Source of the DNA: Acetobacteroides hydrogenigenes
GTDB lineage: Bacteria; Bacteroidota; Bacteroidia; Bacteroidales; ZOR0009
DNA length: 64,000 nucleotides
Direction of reading: 5' to 3'
NCBI RefSeq assembly: GCF_004340205.1
Contig: NZ_SLWB01000002.1
Coordinates: 186,001 to 250,000 of the forward strand
Part shown: piece by piece, positions 59,301-64,000 of the stretch
How the letters are laid out: every line of letters starts with the position of its first letter
Numbering within the stretch: the stretch's first letter is position 1
Program-made: the position numbers and the translations under genes
Notes under the pieces: generated by a model
What the model saw: only the letters and a program-made list of their open reading frames with translations
Told to the model about the DNA's origin: nothing
Databases searched by the model: none

Positions 59301-60311
59301 TTACTTGCCGACCTTCTCGCCGTCGTAAGCCCACTTAAGGTAGAGTGCACCCCAAGTAAAGCCACCGCCAAAGGCCGCAAATATGATGTTGTCACCCTTC
59401 TTCAGCTGCTTCTCGTAGTCCCAAAGGCAAAGAGGAAGCGTTGCAGAGGTAGTATTTCCGTACTTTTCGATGTTGATCATTACCTTTTCGCGCTCAACGT
59501 TTGCACGGTTAGCGGTAGCGTCGATGATTCGAAGGTTGGCTTGATGGGGAACCAACCAAGCGATATCTTCGCCTTTAAGATTGTTTTTTTCCATCAACTC
59601 TAGGGTGGTGTCGGCCATGTTCGAAACAGCCCATTTGAAAACCGCTTGACCTTCTTGGTAGATGTAATGTTCGCGATTTTCTACCGTTTCGTGTGTTGCA
59701 GGATAACATGAACCGCCAGCCTTCATGTTTAAGTGTTTGCGTCCAACTCCATCAGAGCGAAGGATCGAGTCAACAACACCTAGACCTTCGTAGTTAGGTT
59801 CCAAAAGAACCGCTGCTGCACCATCTCCAAAAATTGGACAGGTAGTTCTATCAGTATAGTCAACAATAGCTGACATCTTGTCTGATCCTACTACAATTAC
59901 CTTTTTGTGGCTTCCAGACTCGATAAACTTCTGTGCAACAGTTAGGGAGTATAGGAAACTCGAGCAGGCTGCGTTTACGTCAAAACCAAAGGCATTTTTA
60001 ATGCCGCACTTGTCGGCAATGATGTTTGCCGTAGCAGGAAACATCATGTCGTGGGTTACGGTAGCGCAGATGATCAGATCAACATCTTCAGGATTGGTAT
60101 TCGTTTTTTCAAGAAGTTGGTTAACTGCAGCTGCACCCATATCTGAGGCTCCTTTGCCTTCGCCTTTTAGGATATGGCGGGTTTTTATTCCAATCCGAGT
60201 CATTATCCACTCATCGGTGGTATCCACCATGGTACTTAACTCGTCGTTGGTGAGAATATATTCGGGAATATATCCTCCAATACCTGTTATTGCAGCCGAA
60301 ATTTTCTCCAT
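59301..60311 (-). CDS. fabH: Beta-ketoacyl-ACP synthase III
   Basis: The 336-residue condensing enzyme starts fatty acid synthesis from acetyl- or branched acyl-CoA and malonyl-ACP. Catalytic C116 lies in [12 protein letters not shown] in VPHQANLRI and N in [11 protein letters not shown]. It is the last gene of the DUF177-rpmF-plsX-fabH cluster. Two hairpins lie between it and plsX, so its expression may be partly uncoupled. Confidence 0.96.
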   Translation of the reverse strand: MEKISAAITGIGGYIPEYILTNDELSTMVDTTDEWIMTRIGIKTRHILKGEGKGASDMGAAAVNQLLEKTNTNPEDVDLIICATVTHDMMFPATANIIADKCGIKNAFGFDVNAACSSFLYSLTVAQKFIESGSHKKVIVVGSDKMSAIVDYTDRTTCPIFGDGAAAVLLEPNYEGLGVVDSILRSDGVGRKHLNMKAGGSCYPATHETVENREHYIYQEGQAVFKWAVSNMADTTLELMEKNNLKGEDIAWLVPHQANLRIIDATANRANVEREKVMINIEKYGNTTSATLPLCLWDYEKQLKKGDNIIFAAFGGGFTWGALYLKWAYDGEKVGK

Positions 60312-60325
60312 CTGACTTGTTTTAG

Positions 60326-60349
60326 TACCTCTCTTTAATGGGAGAGGTA
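60326..60349 (-). promoter_or_regulatory. Small hairpin in the plsX-fabH gap
   Basis: TACCTCTC (60326-60333) pairs with GAGAGGTA (60342-60349), loop TTTAATGG. It lies 15 bp before the fabH ATG and back to back with the next hairpin. Confidence 0.4.
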
Positions 60350-60359
60350 TAAGTTAAAC

Positions 60360-60390
60360 AAACCTCACCCATTAGAAATGGATGAGGTTT
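60360..60390 (-). terminator. Hairpin after plsX (possible attenuator)
   Basis: AAACCTCA-C-CCAT pairs with ATGG-A-TGAGGTTT with one mismatch. It has no long U tract, so it may reduce rather than stop read-through into fabH. Confidence 0.55.
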
Positions 60391-60394
60391 AAAT

Positions 60395-61330
60395 TTATTG
60401 TAAGTTTTCGCGAATGTGCTCTACAATTCCTCCGTTGGCGCAATCAATCGCCTGTTTTATCATGTTTTTGATTGCCTTTGCGTTGGAAATGCCGTGGCCG
60501 ATAATTACCACGCCGTTAACACCTAGCACAGGGGTACCCCCAATGTTCTCGAAGTTGAAGCCTTCAAAGAATTCGTTTCTGATGCCTTCTTTGTGTAGCA
60601 AACCGTAAAAGCTTTCTGCTGTTTTGAGCAGTACATTTCCGGTAAAGCCATCTGTTACGATAACATCGGCTTTTCCATGAAATACATCGTGGCCTTCGAT
60701 GTTGCCAATAAAGTTTATTCCGCTAGCATCCTTTAGCTGGCCGTAGGTGGCTTGGGTTAGAATGCTACCTTTTTCTTCCTCTTCGCCAATATTCAGCAAG
60801 CCAACGCGTGGGTTTTCGATTCCAAGCACGTATTGCGCGTAAACCGATCCTAGCATAGCATACTGTACGAGTACTTCAGGCTTACAGTCGGGATTTAGCC
60901 CAACATCTAAAAGGATGGCCTTTTTGTCTAGGCTAACAGGAATAGGACTTGCAATTGCAGGACGCAACAAGCCAGGAATCTGCTTGATGGTGTACATTGC
61001 GCCAACCATCATACCTCCTGTACTTCCAGCACTGGCAAAACCTTGGATTTTGTCCTCCATAAGGAGCTTAAATCCGATTGCAATGCTAGATTGTGGCTTT
61101 GAACTAAAAGCTTTTACAGGATGTTCACCCATCTCAATCACCTGGTCGGTATGTACTATGTCAAAACTAGCGATATCGGCACCCTCACGAACGAGGACTT
61201 CTTCAATCCTAGCCTTGTCGCCTATCAGCACCAAGCGAACATCTGAAAATTGCTTTTGGGCTTCGATTGCTCCTAAAACTACTGCTTCAGGAGCAAAATC
61301 GCCACCCATTGCATCAACTCCAATTTTCAT
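60395..61330 (-). CDS. plsX: Phosphate acyltransferase PlsX
   Basis: The 311 residues match PlsX throughout, with IGVDAMGGDFAPEAVVLGA at the start, SIAIGFKLLMEDKIQGFASAGST in the middle and FTGNVLLKTAES near residue 240. PlsX makes acyl-phosphate from acyl-ACP for phospholipid synthesis. It lies in the conserved rpmF-plsX-fabH order. Confidence 0.96.
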   Translation of the reverse strand: MKIGVDAMGGDFAPEAVVLGAIEAQKQFSDVRLVLIGDKARIEEVLVREGADIASFDIVHTDQVIEMGEHPVKAFSSKPQSSIAIGFKLLMEDKIQGFASAGSTGGMMVGAMYTIKQIPGLLRPAIASPIPVSLDKKAILLDVGLNPDCKPEVLVQYAMLGSVYAQYVLGIENPRVGLLNIGEEEEKGSILTQATYGQLKDASGINFIGNIEGHDVFHGKADVIVTDGFTGNVLLKTAESFYGLLHKEGIRNEFFEGFNFENIGGTPVLGVNGVVIIGHGISNAKAIKNMIKQAIDCANGGIVEHIRENLQ

Positions 61331-61364
61331 ACAACTTTAATTGATAAGTTTGTTTGAAAGCGGA

Positions 61365-61550
61365 TTATGCGTTTACTTGTTTTTCTACTACAAGACGTCC
61401 TCTGTAAAAGCCGCACTCTGGACATACTCTGTGGTATTGTACAGTAGCACCGCAGTTTGAGCATGTAGAAATCGTTGGAGCTACAGCTTTGTAGTGAGTT
61501 CTACGCTTATCTCTTCTTGTCTTCGAGATTTTGTGTTTGGGATGTGCCAT
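61365..61550 (-). CDS. rpmF: Ribosomal protein L32
   Basis: A 61-residue basic protein with the HPKHKISKTRRDKRRTHYK lead and a zinc ribbon CSNCGATVQYHRVCPECG. It is part of the 50S subunit. The CxxC-CxxC form needs zinc. It lies between plsX and the DUF177 gene, the standard arrangement. Confidence 0.97.
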   Translation of the reverse strand: MAHPKHKISKTRRDKRRTHYKAVAPTISTCSNCGATVQYHRVCPECGFYRGRLVVEKQVNA

Positions 61551-61609
61551 TTTACAACTTGTTTATCGTGTTAACTATTTTACTGTCCGGTGATTTTCTT
61601 TTTTTGCTC

Positions 61610-62146
61610 TTAAAGCATTTCGTCTTCTTCCTCCTCTTCCACCTCTTCCTCTTCGTTGTCCGAAGGTTCTTCGTAGAAGTTGGTTTCGATTGCCTCTAAG
61701 CGTTCCAGCATTTCTGGATTGCAGGTGCTTTTGCCATTCTCGTCCATCGGATGAATCTTCTGGTAGGGTAGGCTTAGGCAAATGCTTTCGTAGATATACC
61801 GGGCAAGATTTAACTCGCCTTCATTAGGATCGACATAGATGACATCACCTTCTTCTTCTTTAATCAAGGAAGAAAACTTTACAAACAGGCTTCCTTCGAA
61901 GCGGATATTTTGAGAATATTCTTCTAAGCAGCGATCGCACGTAACCATGACATTCCCTTCAATATCGAAATCGAGTTCGATAAAGGAACTTGCTTTTTTT
62001 GCATGCACTAGAACGTTGACATCTCCTTTTTGTATCTCCGAATCCTCGAAGCATTTAAAGAACTTGTCGTTAACGTCGTAGCTTACTTCATGCTCTCCTA
62101 AGGCCAAGCCCTTAACGGGAATCGTATAGCAGTTTAGATAGCTCAC
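61610..62146 (-). CDS. DUF177 (YceD-like) protein
   Basis: The 178-residue protein is of the YceD/DUF177 type found before rpmF in most bacteria. It has FECDRCL-like motif CDRCLEEY and a later SICLSLPYQKIHP segment, and a very acidic C-terminal tail (EEEVEEEEEDEML). It is thought to act in 23S rRNA processing or ribosome assembly; plant and bacterial homologues support that. It heads the cluster, with a TACCTTTG box upstream. Confidence 0.93.
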   Translation of the reverse strand: MSYLNCYTIPVKGLALGEHEVSYDVNDKFFKCFEDSEIQKGDVNVLVHAKKASSFIELDFDIEGNVMVTCDRCLEEYSQNIRFEGSLFVKFSSLIKEEEGDVIYVDPNEGELNLARYIYESICLSLPYQKIHPMDENGKSTCNPEMLERLEAIETNFYEEPSDNEEEEVEEEEEDEML

Positions 62147-62163
62147 TTGTAAAAAATATCGCG

Positions 62164-62171
62164 CAAAGGTA
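62164..62171 (-). promoter_or_regulatory. -7 box TACCTTTG for the DUF177-rpmF-plsX-fabH cluster
   Basis: This minus-strand TAnnTTTG match is 18 bp before the DUF177 ATG, so the start of transcription would be close to the start codon. Confidence 0.55.
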
Positions 62172-62205
62172 GAAATTAATCTCGTATTTAAAAATAGTAA
62201 ACAGC

Positions 62206-62240
62206 TTTAAGCCAGCCGATGTTGTCTCGGATGGCTTAAA
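62206..62240 (-). terminator. Terminator after typA
   Basis: TTTAAGCCA (62206-62214) pairs with TGGCTTAAA (62232-62240), with an inner CCGA/TCGG. The U tract is short. Confidence 0.6.
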
Positions 62241-62252
62241 TACAGCTTCTTA

Positions 62253-64000
62253 CTATCTTGAATTGCGCTTCCGTTGGTTTTCGTCGAGGAATATCTTACG
62301 GAGACGCATTGAGTTTGGTGTAATTTCCACGTACTCATCTTCTTGTATGTACTCTAGGGCTTCTTCTAGGCTAAATACGATTGGAGGAGCAATGGCGGTT
62401 TTCTCGTCGGAACCGCTGGCGCGCATGTTGGTTAGCTTCTTCGATTTGGTGACGTTGATAACCAAGTCGCCAGCACGGGTATGTTCTCCAATTACCTGTC
62501 CAGCGTAAACGTCCTCGCCAGGTGCGATGAAGAACTTGCCTCTGTCCTGAAGTTTATTGATGGAGTATGCGTAGGCGTTGCCGGTTTCCATTGCGATGAG
62601 CGAACCGTTGATGCGCATTTCGATGTCGCCCTTGTAGGGTTCGAATCCTTTTACGCGGTGGGCAACGATAGCCTCGCCTTGGGTTGCGGTAAGCAGGTTG
62701 CTACGTAAACCAATAATACCACGCGATGGAATTTCGAATTCGAGGTGTGAGCGGTCGCCGCGTTGTTCCATGTTCATCATTACACCCTTACGCTTGGTAA
62801 CAAGCTCGATGGCTTTACCTGCTACTTCTTCGGGAAGGTCGATGGTTAGGAACTCGATTGGTTCGCATTTCTTGCCGTTAACTTCTTTGAAGATAACTTT
62901 TGGCTGACCAACCTGAAGCTCGTAACCTTCGCGGCGCATGGTTTCGATAAGCACGCTGATGTGGAGTACACCACGTCCAAACACAATAAATGAGTCGGCC
63001 GTTTCGCCACTCTCTACGCGAAGGGCAAGGTTCTTTTCAAGCTCCTTCTCAAGGCGTTCCTTAAGGTGGCGCGAGGTTACGAATTTACCATCTTTGCCAA
63101 AGAATGGCGAGTCGTTGATGGTGAAGAGCATGCTCATGGTTGGCTCGTCGATGGCGATCGGCTCCAGAGGCTCTGGGTTTTCGTAGTCGCAGATGGTGTC
63201 GCCGATTTCGAATCCTTCGATTCCTACTAGGGCGCAGATTTCACCTGCTTGTACTTCTTCTACCTTTGCCTTGCCAAGTCCTTCGAAAACCATAAGGTCT
63301 TTAATGCGGGTTTTTACCTGGCTGCCATCGCGCTTCGAAAGAATAACTGGCATGTTTGCCTTAAGCGTTCCGCGGTGTAGTCGGCCAATGGCAATACGGC
63401 CTACGTACGACGAGTACTCCAGCGAGGTAATAAGCATTTGGGGAGTTCCCTCGTGCGCCTCGGGTGCTGGAATGTTTTCGATGATGCAGTCGAGCAGCGC
63501 AGTGATGTCGGTAGTTGGGTTTTGCCAATCGGTAGACATCCAGCCCTGCTTTGCGCTACCGTAAATGGTAGGGAAGTCGAGCTGCTCTTCGGTAGCATCG
63601 AGGTGGAACATTAGGTCGAATACCTCTTCGTGCACCTCATCGGGGCGGCAGTTAGGCTTGTCTACCTTATTTACTACTACAATAGGCTTCTTACCCAGCG
63701 CTAGCGCCTTTTGGAGCACGAAGCGGGTTTGGGGCATGGTGCCTTCGAATGCGTCAACCAGCAGAAGAACACCATCGGCCATGTTAAGCACGCGCTCAAC
63801 CTCGCCACCGAAGTCGGCGTGGCCTGGGGTATCAATAATGTTGATCTTAAATCCTTTGTACTGAACAGATACGTTCTTTGCAAGAATGGTAATACCGCGT
63901 TCGCGTTCTAGATCGTTGTTGTCGAGAATAAGCTCTCCTGCCTTGTCGGAATCTCTAAAGAGCTTACCCTGAAGGATCATCTTATCCACGAGCGTAGTCT
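62253..64000 (-). CDS. typA: GTPase TypA/BipA, 5'-truncated by the window edge
   Basis: The visible part carries the reading frame to the window end (TTLVDKM precedes the first internal ATG at 63989), so only about 20 N-terminal residues and the P-loop start are missing. Motifs: RERGITI (G2), DTPGHADFGGEVERV (G3), VVNKVDKP (G4), then the EF-G-like domains II, III and V and the C-terminal domain of TypA. It is a ribosome-binding translational GTPase active in stress and cold. Length fits the ~600-aa norm. Confidence 0.96.
   Translation of the reverse strand, partial: TTLVDKMILQGKLFRDSDKAGELILDNNDLERERGITILAKNVSVQYKGFKINIIDTPGHADFGGEVERVLNMADGVLLLVDAFEGTMPQTRFVLQKALALGKKPIVVVNKVDKPNCRPDEVHEEVFDLMFHLDATEEQLDFPTIYGSAKQGWMSTDWQNPTTDITALLDCIIENIPAPEAHEGTPQMLITSLEYSSYVGRIAIGRLHRGTLKANMPVILSKRDGSQVKTRIKDLMVFEGLGKAKVEEVQAGEICALVGIEGFEIGDTICDYENPEPLEPIAIDEPTMSMLFTINDSPFFGKDGKFVTSRHLKERLEKELEKNLALRVESGETADSFIVFGRGVLHISVLIETMRREGYELQVGQPKVIFKEVNGKKCEPIEFLTIDLPEEVAGKAIELVTKRKGVMMNMEQRGDRSHLEFEIPSRGIIGLRSNLLTATQGEAIVAHRVKGFEPYKGDIEMRINGSLIAMETGNAYAYSINKLQDRGKFFIAPGEDVYAGQVIGEHTRAGDLVINVTKSKKLTNMRASGSDEKTAIAPPIVFSLEEALEYIQEDEYVEITPNSMRLRKIFLDENQRKRNSR

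Overview
The window reads as a chromosomal segment of a Bacteroidota bacterium, most likely of the Bacteroidales/Marinilabiliales side. The phylum call rests on recurring TAnnTTTG/TAnnTTTA promoter boxes 18-45 bp before start codons, the general lack of Shine-Dalgarno sequences, family content typical of the phylum (DUF2723 membrane protein, PspC/PadR module, GH2 and GH125 enzymes, sigma/anti-sigma pairs, a YceI-porin-YceI cluster), and intergenic hairpin repeats. No phage, plasmid, IS transposase, rRNA or CRISPR was seen. I do not name a genus.

Layout. 1-9.4 kb: PLP-dependent Orn/Lys/Arg decarboxylase, ferredoxin, U32 RNA-hydroxylase-like protein, a lipoprotein, the YceI-porin-YceI cluster and a HemN/HemW-like radical SAM protein. 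9.4-16 kb: accessory stretch with a GH2 enzyme, a lone two-TM SLATT-like protein, a small GIY-YIG nuclease embedded in GC-rich palindromic repeats, a helical hypothetical protein, and 1.5 kb without genes. 16-28 kb: secreted GH13 alpha-amylase, MATE exporter, an ECF-sigma operon, GH125 alpha-mannosidase, Kelch-like lipoprotein, a DUF6261-like protein, a LolA-fold-like protein and a BASS transporter. 28-38 kb: tRNA-Gln, PspC-PadR-PspC module, DUF2797 protein, peptidase E, ThiF-like protein, and a sigma/anti-sigma/outer-membrane operon. 38-54 kb: folate enzyme, gluzincin protein, SUI1 factor, DUF2723 protein, second DUF6261-like gene, MnmH, AIM24, RsgA, AsmA-like protein, rhomboid and bactofilin. 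54-64 kb: two polyprenyl synthases, a lone C5 DNA methyltransferase, an Lrp-type regulator, tRNA-Arg, and the fabH/plsX/rpmF/DUF177 lipid cluster followed by a 5'-truncated typA.

Main unexpected signal. At least six intergenic loci carry arrays whose imperfect palindromes or cores recur every 20.5-22 bp (about two helical turns). The primary sequence differs completely between loci, while the period inside each array is kept almost to the base: 22 bp x 11 at 55399-55640, 42 bp x 5 at 24999-25182, 41 bp x 6 at 32538-32783, 42 bp x 10 at 46875-47300, a degenerate 21-bp phase over 15499-15942, and 21-22 bp GC-rich units at 12868-15254. Both DUF6261-like paralogues have a 42-bp array directly upstream and share a near-identical promoter box. 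The GC-rich arrays bracket a GIY-YIG nuclease, which suggests a REP-like mobile palindrome system using a GIY-YIG rather than a Y1 enzyme. These links are inferences from position and sequence; no database search was possible.
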